Shown here piece after piece: positions 14,627-23,632 of a stretch of 64,000 nucleotides of DNA. Made by a program: the position numbers and the translations under genes. Within the stretch, counting starts at the first letter, position 1. Every line of letters starts with the position of its first letter. The stretch lies in contig JAXMKZ010000011.1 in the NCBI GenBank assembly GCA_034370385.1, forward strand, positions 101,103-165,102. Direction: 5' to 3'. Source of the stretch: Coriobacteriia bacterium (GTDB taxonomy: Bacteria > Actinomycetota > Coriobacteriia > Anaerosomatales > PHET01). Under the pieces are notes generated by a model. That model was given only the letters and a program-made list of their open reading frames with translations, was not told where the DNA came from and searched no databases.

Positions 14627-17209
14627 CTACCCCACCACGTACCCGCTGTCGTCCACGCCCACCGTGACGGTGTCGCCCTCGCCAACCTCGCCGCGGATGA
14701 TGGCGGACGCGACCCTGTCCACTACCTCGCGCTGAATCAGCCGCTTGAGCGGCCGCGCGCCGAACACCGGGTCGAAGCCGTCGAGTGCAAGCCGCTCCAC
14801 CGCCGCCGGCGTGAGCTCCAAGCCGATCTTGCGCTCGGCCAGACGCGCGCGCACGCCCACAAGCTGCAGCGTCACGATCTTCTCGAGCTCGGCCATCGTG
14901 AGCGCGTGGAAGATGACGGTGTCATCGACGCGGTTGAGGAACTCGGGTCGGAAGGTCGCACGCAGCGCCTCTTCCAGCATGTGCTTCATCGTGGCTTCGT
15001 CAGCCCCGCCCTCGGCGAACGCCTGGATGTGCTGCGACCCCACATTGCTCGTCATCACCACGATCGCGTTCTTGAAGCTCACCACACGACCCTGCCCGTC
15101 GGTCAGGCGTCCGTCGTCGAGCACCTGCAGCAGCACGTTGAACACGTCGGGGTGCGCCTTCTCGATCTCGTCGAGCAGGATCACGCTGTAGGGCCTGCGC
15201 CGAACCGCCTCAGTGAGCTGACCACCCTCGTCGTAGCCCACGTAGCCCGGAGGCGCGCCGATGAGCCGCTGGACGCTGAACTTCTCCATGTACTCGGACA
15301 TGTCGATACGCACCATCGCGCGATCGTCATCGAACAGGAAGGCCGCGAGCGTCTTGGCGAGTTCAGTCTTGCCCACGCCGGTGGGTCCGAGGAACAGGAA
15401 GCTTCCGATGGGCCTGTCGGGATCGGACAACCCCGCGCGCGAGCGTCTGACCGCCCCCGCGACTGCCGCCACCGCTTCGTCCTGACCGATGACGCGCTCG
15501 TGAAGGTGCTCTTCCAGCGTCACCAGCTTCGCCATCTCGCCTTGCATGAGCCGGGCGACCGGGATGCCGGTCCATGCGCCGACCACCTCGGCGATCTCGC
15601 CCTCCGTGACCTCCTCCTTGAGCATCGCGCCGTCGGCCTGAAGCGCGGCAAGCCGCTCCTGCGCGTGCACTAGGCCCTGCTCGAGCTCCGGGATGCGCCC
15701 GTAGCGGATTTCGGCTGCGCGCTGCAGGTCGCCCTCGCGCTCCGCGCGTTCGCCGTCGGTGCGCGCTTCGTCGAGGTCGGCCTTCAGCCGCTGGGCGCCC
15801 TCGATCACGTCCTTCTCGGAGTGCCAGGTGGCCTTGAGCCCGGACAGCTGCTCGGTCACCGCGGCCATGTCGGCCCGCAGCGACTCCAGGCGCTCGGCGG
15901 AGGCGGCATCCGCCTCCTTCATCAGCGCCTGCTCTTCGATCTGCATCTGGGTGAGTTTGCGCTCGATCTGGTCGATCTCGGTGGGCATAGAGTCGATCTC
16001 GATGCGAAGGCGGCTTGCGGCCTCGTCGATCAGATCGATGGCTTTGTCGGGAAGGAAGCGGTCGGCGATGTAGCGATTGGACAGCTCGGCCGCCGCGACG
16101 ATGGCGCCATCGGTGATGCGCACACCGTGATGGACCTCGTATTTCTCCTTCAGGCCGCGCAGGATCGCAATGGTGTCCTCGACGCTCGGCTCGCCCACCA
16201 CGATGGGCTGGAACCGTCGCTCAAGCGCGGCGTCCTTCTCGATGTGCTTGCGGTACTCGTCAAGCGTCGTAGCGCCGATGGCGTGGAGTTCGCCGCGCGC
16301 AAGCGCCGGTTTGAGCATGTTGCCAGCGTCCATAGCCCCCTCGGCGGCACCCGCCCCGACGATGGTATGCATCTCGTCGATGAAGAGGATGACGCGACCC
16401 TCGGCCGCCTCGACCTCGCGCAGCACGGCCTTCAAGCGATCCTCGAACTCACCGCGGTACTTCGCTCCGGCCACCATCGCGGACAGGTCGAGCGCCACTA
16501 CATCGCGGTCACGCAGCGACGAGGGCACGTCCCCCGCCACGATGCGCTGGGCGAGGCCCTCCACGATCGCGGTCTTGCCGGTGCCCGGCTCGCCGATAAG
16601 CACCGGGTTGTTCTTCGTACGGCGCGACAGCACTTGAATCGCTCGGCGGATCTCCTCGTTTCGACCGATGACCGGGTCGAGCTTGCCGTCCCGAGCCATC
16701 TCCGTGAGGTTGCGCCCGTAGCGCTCCAGCGCCTGCATCTGACCCTCGGGGTTCTGGTCAGTGACCTTGGAGCCGGCGCGCAGCTCGTCGACCGCTGTCG
16801 CCAGCCGTGCAGCCGTGACCCCCTGAAGTTCGAGTGCCTTGCCCGCTGCCCCCTTGTCTGCGGCAAGAGCCAGCAGCAGATGCTCGCTCGAGACGTAGGC
16901 ATCCTTCATCTTCTCAGCGGACTTGAAAGCGTCCGAGAGCACCGTATTGAGTCTCGGCGAGACCTGCATGGACGCCTCGGCTCCGCTCACCTGCGGCAGG
17001 GCCGCGACCGCGGCCGTCGCTGCCGCATCAAGCGCTCCGGCGTCTGCACCTACCTTGGCCAGCACCGGCCGGACGATGCCGTCCGCCTGGTCGAGCAGGG
17101 CCTTGAGCAGATGCTCGGGTTCCACCTGGGCGGCCGAGCGCTCGCTGGCGATGCCACCTGCGGCCTCGAGCGCCTCTTGCGCCTTGATCGTCAACTTGTC
17201 GAGTCTCAC
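14627..17209 (-). CDS. clpB: ClpB disaggregase
   Basis: An 860-residue AAA+ chaperone that threads aggregated proteins through its hexamer pore together with DnaK/DnaJ/GrpE (encoded near 36-39 kb). Order: Clp N domain (about 1-145), first AAA module (Walker [14 protein letters not shown]), long coiled M domain (about 400-530, with [11 protein letters not shown]), second AAA module (Walker [13 protein letters not shown]; pore loop region [13 protein letters not shown]), and a C-terminal domain. The GTG at 17209 has AGGAG 9 nt upstream and gives [11 protein letters not shown], the standard ClpB beginning; a 13-codon longer form is rejected. No clear HspR operator is seen upstream. Confidence 0.97.
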   Translation of the reverse strand: MRLDKLTIKAQEALEAAGGIASERSAAQVEPEHLLKALLDQADGIVRPVLAKVGADAGALDAAATAAVAALPQVSGAEASMQVSPRLNTVLSDAFKSAEKMKDAYVSSEHLLLALAADKGAAGKALELQGVTAARLATAVDELRAGSKVTDQNPEGQMQALERYGRNLTEMARDGKLDPVIGRNEEIRRAIQVLSRRTKNNPVLIGEPGTGKTAIVEGLAQRIVAGDVPSSLRDRDVVALDLSAMVAGAKYRGEFEDRLKAVLREVEAAEGRVILFIDEMHTIVGAGAAEGAMDAGNMLKPALARGELHAIGATTLDEYRKHIEKDAALERRFQPIVVGEPSVEDTIAILRGLKEKYEVHHGVRITDGAIVAAAELSNRYIADRFLPDKAIDLIDEAASRLRIEIDSMPTEIDQIERKLTQMQIEEQALMKEADAASAERLESLRADMAAVTEQLSGLKATWHSEKDVIEGAQRLKADLDEARTDGERAEREGDLQRAAEIRYGRIPELEQGLVHAQERLAALQADGAMLKEEVTEGEIAEVVGAWTGIPVARLMQGEMAKLVTLEEHLHERVIGQDEAVAAVAGAVRRSRAGLSDPDRPIGSFLFLGPTGVGKTELAKTLAAFLFDDDRAMVRIDMSEYMEKFSVQRLIGAPPGYVGYDEGGQLTEAVRRRPYSVILLDEIEKAHPDVFNVLLQVLDDGRLTDGQGRVVSFKNAIVVMTSNVGSQHIQAFAEGGADEATMKHMLEEALRATFRPEFLNRVDDTVIFHALTMAELEKIVTLQLVGVRARLAERKIGLELTPAAVERLALDGFDPVFGARPLKRLIQREVVDRVASAIIRGEVGEGDTVTVGVDDSGYVVG

Positions 17210-17397
17210 TTGCGACCACTCCTGTTCCCCGTGATCAGCGTCCAGCACATGTATCTCACCCTTCGATTACCCCATTCTTGGGCACGCAAACAAGGGCGTC
17301 TTCGGCCCGAACCAGCTCTGCACAAGCGCCCCAGACGGCCGTGGCGCAGCGCGTTTGGTACTATCGCCGCAGACCAATCGGAGTCACCGGAGGCTGA

Positions 17398-18750
17398 ATG
17401 AGACCCGACGAGGCCGCAGCAGCCCTATATCTTCCTACCCTCTACCGCCTCGGTCGCAGGCCGTATCCCGAACTCATGCGTGCCCTGATCGCGACGGAGC
17501 GCCTCGACTCAGAGCAGCTTAACGCGCTGCAGATGGAGCGGCTGCAGTCACTCCTCGCCCATTGCTACGAGTACGTCCCCTACTACCGCAGGCTCTTCGA
17601 CGAGCTCGGGGCGCACCCTGACGACATCCGTTCGCTCGATGACTACGCTCGCCTGCCGGTACTGGAGAAGGAGACCCTCAGGGCCAACCTTGCGTCGTTC
17701 ATCGCCACGAACCAGTATGGCAAGCGGCTCAGCTCAGTAGCCACGAGCGGGTCAACCGGCACGCCGCTCGTCTACCACCACGATCCCCGGTACTTCCTCC
17801 ATGGCTGGGCCGCCCTCATGCGGAACATGAGCTGGACGGGTTTCCGCCTCGGTGAGCGGCAGGCATGGCTCGCCTACAGCGCCCCGGGGGGTGTGAAACG
17901 GGCCTTTCGTCTCGCCCTCGAGCGGAAGTGGCAGGCGAGGGAGCTGGTGTTCTCCGAGGAGACCATCGCGAGTTGGGCGCACCACCTCGCGACGTGGCGT
18001 CCGACGTTCGTCTACGGAGCCCCGTCCTCCCGCTTGGCTCCGATCGCCGCGCACATGCTCAGCCACGACATCCGACCGCAGGGCATACGCTCAGTCATGA
18101 CGTCCTCCGAGATGCTCGTGGAAGGCCAGCGGCGGTTGCTGGCCGAAGCGTTCGGCGCGAGCGTCTACAACCAGTACGGTTCAACCGAGTGCCTCAGCAT
18201 CGCGGCGGAGTGCGGCGCGGGGTCGATGCATGTGAACGCAGAGGTCAACATCGTCGAGTTCGAACAGCTCGACTGGACCGGCGACGCTCGCGCCATCGTG
18301 GTCACGCCGTTATTCAACTATGGCGTCCCTCTTCTCCGATACGTGTTGAGGGACCTCGGCGAAGCACTTCCCGGGGAGTGCGCTTGCGGGCGGACCCTGC
18401 CCCGCATGCGCTCACTCATCGGCCGTTCGGATTTCAGCGTGACACTCTCGGACGGCATGACCGTCACCCCCTTCGCCTTCGAAGGACTCGTTGCCCGTGT
18501 GCCGGGAATCATCCGGTACCAGTTCAGGCAGGTGACCTCTGACTCCTTCGACCTGATAGTCGCGGCGCTGCCGGAGGCTACGCAGTCGATCGCAGAGGCC
18601 CTGAGCAGCCTCGACGAGCGGTTCGCCCGCACTACTGGCGGAACCGCTCACTTCACTGTGCGTTTCGTCGAGGACATCGCGACAGCCGAGGCAGGAAAGC
18701 ACTTGCTCGTCGTACCTCTTGACAGACGTTCGAAGGATCAGGCGCCATGA
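17398..18750 (+). CDS. PaaK/CapK-like adenylate-forming enzyme, copy 1
   Basis: A 450-residue member of the phenylacetate-CoA ligase (PaaK/CapK) branch of ANL enzymes, which activate a carboxylate as an acyl-AMP. Visible: HCYEYVPYYRRLFDE near the N-terminus, the ATP loop TSGSTGTPLVY (about 119-129), NQYGSTECLSIA, and a CACGR cysteine pair as in PaaK-like proteins. Family members lie in many polysaccharide clusters, but their substrate is mostly unknown. GGAGG sits 4 nt before the ATG; TACTAT at 17359-17364 is a possible -10 box. The next paralogue overlaps the stop by 4 nt. It is a close relative of copy 2, so a tandem duplication is likely. Confidence 0.85.
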   Translation: MRPDEAAAALYLPTLYRLGRRPYPELMRALIATERLDSEQLNALQMERLQSLLAHCYEYVPYYRRLFDELGAHPDDIRSLDDYARLPVLEKETLRANLASFIATNQYGKRLSSVATSGSTGTPLVYHHDPRYFLHGWAALMRNMSWTGFRLGERQAWLAYSAPGGVKRAFRLALERKWQARELVFSEETIASWAHHLATWRPTFVYGAPSSRLAPIAAHMLSHDIRPQGIRSVMTSSEMLVEGQRRLLAEAFGASVYNQYGSTECLSIAAECGAGSMHVNAEVNIVEFEQLDWTGDARAIVVTPLFNYGVPLLRYVLRDLGEALPGECACGRTLPRMRSLIGRSDFSVTLSDGMTVTPFAFEGLVARVPGIIRYQFRQVTSDSFDLIVAALPEATQSIAEALSSLDERFARTTGGTAHFTVRFVEDIATAEAGKHLLVVPLDRRSKDQAP

Positions 18751-20111
18751 GACGACTCCGCATCGACGAAGCCGCCGCAGCCCTCTACCTCCCCGCCCTG
18801 TACCACCTTGGCCGCAGACCCTATCCGCGGCTCGTGAGCGAATTGGTCGCATCAGAGCGCTTCGACCCGGAGCAGTTGCACCAGCTCCAGCTCGCACGCT
18901 TGAGGGCACTCGTCACCCACTGCTATGCGAACGTCCCCTACTACCGCGCGCTCTTCAACGATCTCGACGTGCGGCCGGACGACATCCGCTCGATGGAAGA
19001 CTACGCGCGTCTGCCGCTTCTCGAGAAGGACACCTTGAGAGCCGAGTTCGCTTCCTTCATCGCCACCGACAGCCACGGCGAACGGCTCATGGCGGCCACG
19101 ACGAGCGGCTCGAGCGGCTCCCCGCTGAAGTACCGCTACGACCCCGAGTACTTCCTGCACGGCTGGTCCGCTCTCATCCGCAACATGACCTGGACGGGTT
19201 TCCGGCTAGGCGAGAGGCAGGCGTGGTTCACCTTCAGCGCGGCGGGCGGCGCGAAGCGCGCGCTGCGACTCACCTTGGAGCGCAAGTGGCTGGCACGAGA
19301 GCTGACCTTCTCGGATGAGACCCTCGATGGTTGGGCGCGACGTCTGGCCCACTGGGAGCCCCGCTTCGTCTACGGCACACCGTCTTCACGACTTGCGCCG
19401 CTGGCCGCGCACCTGCTGGCCCATAACGTGAAGCCTCAAGGTATACGGGCGGTCATGAGCTCTTCCGAGACGCTCGTCGACGAACAGCGACAGCTTATCG
19501 AGGAGGCATTTGGAGCCAAGGTCTTCAACCAGTACGGCGCGACGGAATGCCTCAGTATCGCATCAGAGTGCGAGGCAGGCTCGATGCACGTGAACGCGGA
19601 ACTCAACCTCGTCGAGTTCGAGCGGACCGAATGGACCGGAGATGCCCGTGCCGTCATCGTCACACCACTGCTGAACTACGGCGTGCCGTTGCTCCGCTAC
19701 GTCCTGAGGGACCTCGGCGGCTCGCTGCCCGGACAGTGCCCGTGCGGACGCACGCTGCCTCGCATGCGCAACCTGATCGGTCGAACTTCGTGTTGCGCGA
19801 CGTTGTCGGACGGTAGCTTCGTTACGCCTTTCGCTTTCGAGGAGCTTGTCGAAAGCACGCCGGGAATCGTCCGGTTCCAGTTCCGGCAGGTGAAGCCGGA
19901 CTCCTTCGACCTGCTTGTCGTGACGCTTCCCGGCGCGGCCGACTCCGTTCGGCACGCCCTGGCCGACCTGGACGCACAGTTCGAACGCAACAACGGCCGC
20001 AAGGCGCACTTCGCCCTACGTCTGGTGGACGACATCCCCTTCACCCCAGGCGGCAAGCACCTCTACGTGATCCCGCTCACCGACTCGGCTAGCACCTCTC
20101 ACCGCGCGTGA
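18747..20111 (+). CDS. PaaK/CapK-like adenylate-forming enzyme, copy 2
   Basis: A 454-residue paralogue of copy 1, alignable over its whole length. ATP loop TTSGSSGSPLKY, adenine-binding NQYGATECLSIA, acidic hinge region LRYVLRDLGG and cysteine pair CPCGR are all kept, so it should be active. Translationally coupled to copy 1 through an ATGA overlap. Its end runs 23 nt into the converging deacetylase gene. Two near-identical adjacent enzymes suggest either heteromer formation or two related acyl or amino substituents on the polymer; both are inferences. Confidence 0.85.
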   Translation: MRRLRIDEAAAALYLPALYHLGRRPYPRLVSELVASERFDPEQLHQLQLARLRALVTHCYANVPYYRALFNDLDVRPDDIRSMEDYARLPLLEKDTLRAEFASFIATDSHGERLMAATTSGSSGSPLKYRYDPEYFLHGWSALIRNMTWTGFRLGERQAWFTFSAAGGAKRALRLTLERKWLARELTFSDETLDGWARRLAHWEPRFVYGTPSSRLAPLAAHLLAHNVKPQGIRAVMSSSETLVDEQRQLIEEAFGAKVFNQYGATECLSIASECEAGSMHVNAELNLVEFERTEWTGDARAVIVTPLLNYGVPLLRYVLRDLGGSLPGQCPCGRTLPRMRNLIGRTSCCATLSDGSFVTPFAFEELVESTPGIVRFQFRQVKPDSFDLLVVTLPGAADSVRHALADLDAQFERNNGRKAHFALRLVDDIPFTPGGKHLYVIPLTDSASTSHRA

Positions 20112-20829
20112 CGTGGAGCGCGCAGCGCAGCGGTTCGTAGGCGCGCGAGACGCGAAGCCTGAACGACGTCAGTGTCTTCGCCGGCTTGACGATTCGCCGG
20201 AACAGCTCGAACCGTGTCGGCGCGGCGGGGCTGACGCCGAACGCCGCTTCATAGCCCGCAGCTTCCACCGCCGCGCGAGCCTCCGATGAAGCTGCGCCGT
20301 AGGGGTAGGAGAACAGCGCGACCTCATCACCCAAACGCTGCTCAAGCAGACTCTTGGAACGGGTGACCTGCTCGACGACCTCGGCGGGCTCCGCATGATT
20401 CAGTTCGACATGGGACAACGTGTGCGAACCGTAGTACACGCCCTGACCGCGCATGGCGAGAACCTTGTCCCACCCGCACACCGGCGGCATGACCGGGTAC
20501 GTCGGCCCGCGCCACGCCTCGATGCCGCCTTCGAGCGCGTCGTGGACGAGGAAGACGGTCGCCGTCATCCCGAACTCCTGAAGGATCGGCCACGCGACGT
20601 CATGGAAATCGAGGTAACCGTCATCAAACGTCAGGAAGATGCTCCGCCGCGGCCACTCGCCATCATCAAGCCCTGTCAGGAACTCGGCCGGGGTCAGGGT
20701 GTGGTAGCCGGAGCGCTTCAGGAGCGCGATCTGGCTGCGAAACGCGCGCGCGCCGGCGTCCGGTGTCGGAGCGAGCTCGGCGATGCTGTGGTACAGCAAC
20801 ACCGGCGGATGCTGCGGACGATCCGTCAC
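20089..20829 (-). CDS. polysaccharide deacetylase (NodB fold)
   Basis: A 246-residue NodB-domain enzyme predicted to remove N- or O-acetyl groups from a polysaccharide. Metal-site motifs: LTFDDGYLDFHD (catalytic D-D) and SHTLSHVEL (HxxxH). A later FSYPYGAAS block matches NodB motif 3. No signal peptide is evident, so it may act on a cytoplasmic lipid-linked intermediate. The GTG at 20829 follows an AAGGAGGGGG site; a frame ten codons longer is rejected. It is transcribed against its neighbours and overlaps copy 2 of the ligases by 23 nt at the 3' ends. Confidence 0.87.
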   Translation of the reverse strand: MTDRPQHPPVLLYHSIAELAPTPDAGARAFRSQIALLKRSGYHTLTPAEFLTGLDDGEWPRRSIFLTFDDGYLDFHDVAWPILQEFGMTATVFLVHDALEGGIEAWRGPTYPVMPPVCGWDKVLAMRGQGVYYGSHTLSHVELNHAEPAEVVEQVTRSKSLLEQRLGDEVALFSYPYGAASSEARAAVEAAGYEAAFGVSPAAPTRFELFRRIVKPAKTLTSFRLRVSRAYEPLRCALHVTRGERC

Positions 20830-20874
20830 GCCCCCTCCTTCTCTTCGCTCCACGATCACAGTGAATCATAGCCC

Positions 20875-20880
20875 TATACT
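20875..20880 (+). promoter_or_regulatory. -10 box for a leaderless glycosyltransferase mRNA
   Basis: TATACT ends 6 nt before the ATG at 20887. Transcription would therefore start at or next to the A of the start codon, and no Shine-Dalgarno site is present. No good -35 box is seen. Confidence 0.5.
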
Positions 20881-20886
20881 GAGCGC

Positions 20887-22251
20887 ATGAAGCGGTTACT
20901 GCTCGTCAGTTACGGATTTCCACCCGTCAGCCGCGTCCAGTCACAAGGTGCCGGGAAACTCGCCGCGGGGCTCGCCCGACGCGGCTGGGAAGTCCACGCG
21001 CTCACCGTGGCGGATCCGCCGACGTTCCTGTTCGACGAGACCCTCACTGACGAGCTTCCCGTCAACGTCACCACTCACACGGCCTACTCGCTCGAGCCGA
21101 CGAGGGCGCTCCAGTGGCTGCGTGGGCTGCGCCGCGGATTGGCACGCGAGAGGACCGGCGAGTCCATGGCGCAGCAGCCGAAGCCGACGGCACCGCCGCC
21201 CGAGCCCGAGCGCAGCTACACCTCGCTCCCCCAGCCAGCGGTCAAGCTCCTGCGTGCTCTGTTCTTCCCGGATGAGAAAATCGGCTGGGCCCCCTTCGCC
21301 GTGCGCGAAGCGCACAGGCTCCATGGCGAAGAGCCGTTTGATGCGGTCGTCTCGACCGGTCCGCCGTACACCGCGCACGTCATCGCGCGCCGGTTCGCGC
21401 GCCGCACTGGCGTGCCGTGGCTCGCGGTACTCATGGACCCGGTCGTCGGGTGCTATGCCTTCCCGCCGGTGACGCCGGTGCACGCGTGGCTCGCGCGTCG
21501 GCTCGAGTCGCAGATCGCGCGTGACGCGGCCGCCATCACCACGGCCACTCGGCCGTGGGCCGATGCGCTCGTGAGCCGTAACCCGTCGGCGGCCACGCGC
21601 GTGAGCCTGCTCCCGAACGGCTTCGACCCGAATGACTTTCCCGACGAGCCGATGCCACTTCACGAGGGCTTCTGCGTCGCGTACGTGGGCACATTCCAAC
21701 TCTCGATCAAGCCGGATACGTTCCTTGACGCCGTGGCGCGGCTCCTCGCCGACCCTGATATGGCGCGCGACCTTCGCATCAGTTTCGTGGGTCCGCGCGA
21801 CCCCGACACCGAGGCGGCACTCACAGCACGCGGCTTGTCGGAACGCGTCGAGCGCACCGGCCTCGTGCCTCATGGCCAGGCGGTCCGGCGGATGCGCCAA
21901 GCTGACGTCCTGCTGTTCGTCTTGGGCCCCGAGCCTGAGAGCGCCGACATCCTGACAGGCAAGCTGCCGGAGTACCTCGCCTCGGGGGCCGCCGTGATCG
22001 CCGAGGCGCCCGAGGGGGTCGCCACCGATGTCGTGCGGCGCAGTGGTGCGGGGCTCGTTTGCCGTCCCGGGGATAGAGAGGGCATGGCGAACGCACTCTC
22101 AGAGCAGTACAACATGTGGAGAGATGGACGGCTCCCCGCGCCCGCACCGAACGTGGTGGCCGAGTTCAACAGAGACCGGGCACTCGACCGTCTAACGGCG
22201 ACACTCGCGACGATCCTTAAAGACGATCCGGACGCCGACAGACCGTCATGA
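20887..22251 (+). CDS. glycosyltransferase (GT4-like)
   Basis: A 454-residue GT-B glycosyltransferase. It begins KRLLLVSYGFPPVSRVQSQG, the glycine loop of GT4 enzymes. The C-terminal half has the nucleotide-sugar region around VAYVGTFQLSIKPD and GKLPEYLASGAAVIAEAP, with the conserved glutamate in LPEYLASG. A proline-rich charged insert (about 98-118) separates the first strands from the rest. It would add one sugar to a lipid-linked repeat unit. It is likely leaderless and overlaps the third ligase gene by 4 nt (ATGA). Confidence 0.85.
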   Translation: MKRLLLVSYGFPPVSRVQSQGAGKLAAGLARRGWEVHALTVADPPTFLFDETLTDELPVNVTTHTAYSLEPTRALQWLRGLRRGLARERTGESMAQQPKPTAPPPEPERSYTSLPQPAVKLLRALFFPDEKIGWAPFAVREAHRLHGEEPFDAVVSTGPPYTAHVIARRFARRTGVPWLAVLMDPVVGCYAFPPVTPVHAWLARRLESQIARDAAAITTATRPWADALVSRNPSAATRVSLLPNGFDPNDFPDEPMPLHEGFCVAYVGTFQLSIKPDTFLDAVARLLADPDMARDLRISFVGPRDPDTEAALTARGLSERVERTGLVPHGQAVRRMRQADVLLFVLGPEPESADILTGKLPEYLASGAAVIAEAPEGVATDVVRRSGAGLVCRPGDREGMANALSEQYNMWRDGRLPAPAPNVVAEFNRDRALDRLTATLATILKDDPDADRPS

Positions 22252-23606
22252 GACTCGACGAACATGTCTCCGCACTCCTGCTTCCGGTCGCGCTGCGGGT
22301 GGCCGGCAAGCCGTTCGACCGCATGGTCGCCGAGCTCCAGACGGTCGAAGCACTGACGGCAGATGAGGTCGCTCAGCTTCAGTGGCAGCGTCTCACCACC
22401 CTCATCGCCCATTCGTACGAACACGTCCCGTACTACCGTGCGTCCTTCGATGCGCTGGGCATTCATCCTTCGGACATCCGATCGCGCGCGGACTACGCGA
22501 ACCTCCCTACGGTCGGCCGGAGCACGATCGTCGAGCATGGGCGCGAGCTCATAGCCGACGATCAAGACCCTACCGACCTGAAGGTGGTCTACACGGGAGG
22601 TTCGACCGGCGTAGCAGCTCAGGTACATCAGAGCAGCTCCTACTCCAACCTGGGCTGGAGCACGTTCCAACGTAATCTGGACTGGACGGGCTTCGTGAGG
22701 GGCGAGCGCCAAGCGTGGTTCACTCGGCCCGCGATTCCGACCCTCGAACGCCGCGTGCGGCTCGCCCTCGAACGCAAGTGGGTCGTCGGAATCACCGTGC
22801 GCTCGCCGAAAGCGCTTGAGCAGTGGACGAACGGGATGCTGCGGAGACAGCCGCGCTTCGTCTACGGCTATGCGACGTCGATCGCGGCGCTCGCCGGGCA
22901 TGCACTTGACCGTGGCGTCCGCTTCGACAGCGTGCGCCGGGTGATGACCACATCCGAAACTCTCACCGACGAGATGCGCGCGACAATCCAGGAGGCGTTC
23001 GGCGCTCCCGTATTCAACCAGTACGGGTCCACGGAAATCCTCGCCATCGCATCGGAATGCGAACACGGCTCCATGCACATCAACTCCGACATCAACTACG
23101 TCGAGTTCGTGCCGGTGACGAAGCCCGGAGGCATTGAAACCCACGAGATCATCGCAACTCCCCTGATGCAGTCGGCGCAACCACTCCTGCGGTTCAGAAC
23201 CGGCGACCAAGGCGATCCCGTGAGCGGCTCGTGCCCGTGCGGGCGACCCTTCCCGCTGATGGGCCAGGTGACCGGGCATATCGACGATGTGCTCGTCTTC
23301 TCGGGGGGCGCTGAGGTGTCCGGTATCCTGCTTGAACGCTTGGTGAGGCCGACGTACGGAATCGCGCGGTTCCAGATCCAGCAGACTTCGCGCGACTCAC
23401 TGACTCTGCTCATTGTTCCCAACCAACGATATGGGGAGCGGACACAGGCCGAGCTCGCGGACCTTCAAGATCGGTTCGCTCAGCTCACGGGCGCTTCAGT
23501 TGTTCTCACCCCGGTGCTCGTCGACGCGATACCGCTCCTTTCTTCGGGCAAACTGCCCGGGGTGGTGCGCTTGGACGAGGAAGCGCCCCCGCAGGGGCGC
23601 TCCTGA
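22248..23606 (+). CDS. PaaK/CapK-like adenylate-forming enzyme, copy 3 (diverged ATP loop)
   Basis: A 452-residue relative of the two ligases at 17-20 kb, coupled to the glycosyltransferase by an ATGA overlap. The family landmarks remain: HSYEHVPYYRASFD, NQYGSTEILAIA and CPCGR. The ATP loop, however, reads TGGSTGVAAQVHQ where copies 1 and 2 have TSG(S/T)xGxPL: the first Ser is Gly and the Pro is lost. This may change substrate or slow adenylation. It is clearly more distant than copies 1 and 2 are from each other. Confidence 0.82.
   Translation: MRLDEHVSALLLPVALRVAGKPFDRMVAELQTVEALTADEVAQLQWQRLTTLIAHSYEHVPYYRASFDALGIHPSDIRSRADYANLPTVGRSTIVEHGRELIADDQDPTDLKVVYTGGSTGVAAQVHQSSSYSNLGWSTFQRNLDWTGFVRGERQAWFTRPAIPTLERRVRLALERKWVVGITVRSPKALEQWTNGMLRRQPRFVYGYATSIAALAGHALDRGVRFDSVRRVMTTSETLTDEMRATIQEAFGAPVFNQYGSTEILAIASECEHGSMHINSDINYVEFVPVTKPGGIETHEIIATPLMQSAQPLLRFRTGDQGDPVSGSCPCGRPFPLMGQVTGHIDDVLVFSGGAEVSGILLERLVRPTYGIARFQIQQTSRDSLTLLIVPNQRYGERTQAELADLQDRFAQLTGASVVLTPVLVDAIPLLSSGKLPGVVRLDEEAPPQGRS
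23582..23601 (+). terminator. hairpin at the end of ligase copy 3
   Basis: AGCGCCCC (23582-23589) pairs with GGGGCGCT (23594-23601) around a CGCA loop, just before the TGA at 23604. It lies between convergent genes and could stop transcription both ways, but there is no U-tract on either side. Confidence 0.4.
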
Positions 23607-23632
23607 TTCAACTCGATAGGCCGGTCGCTGAT

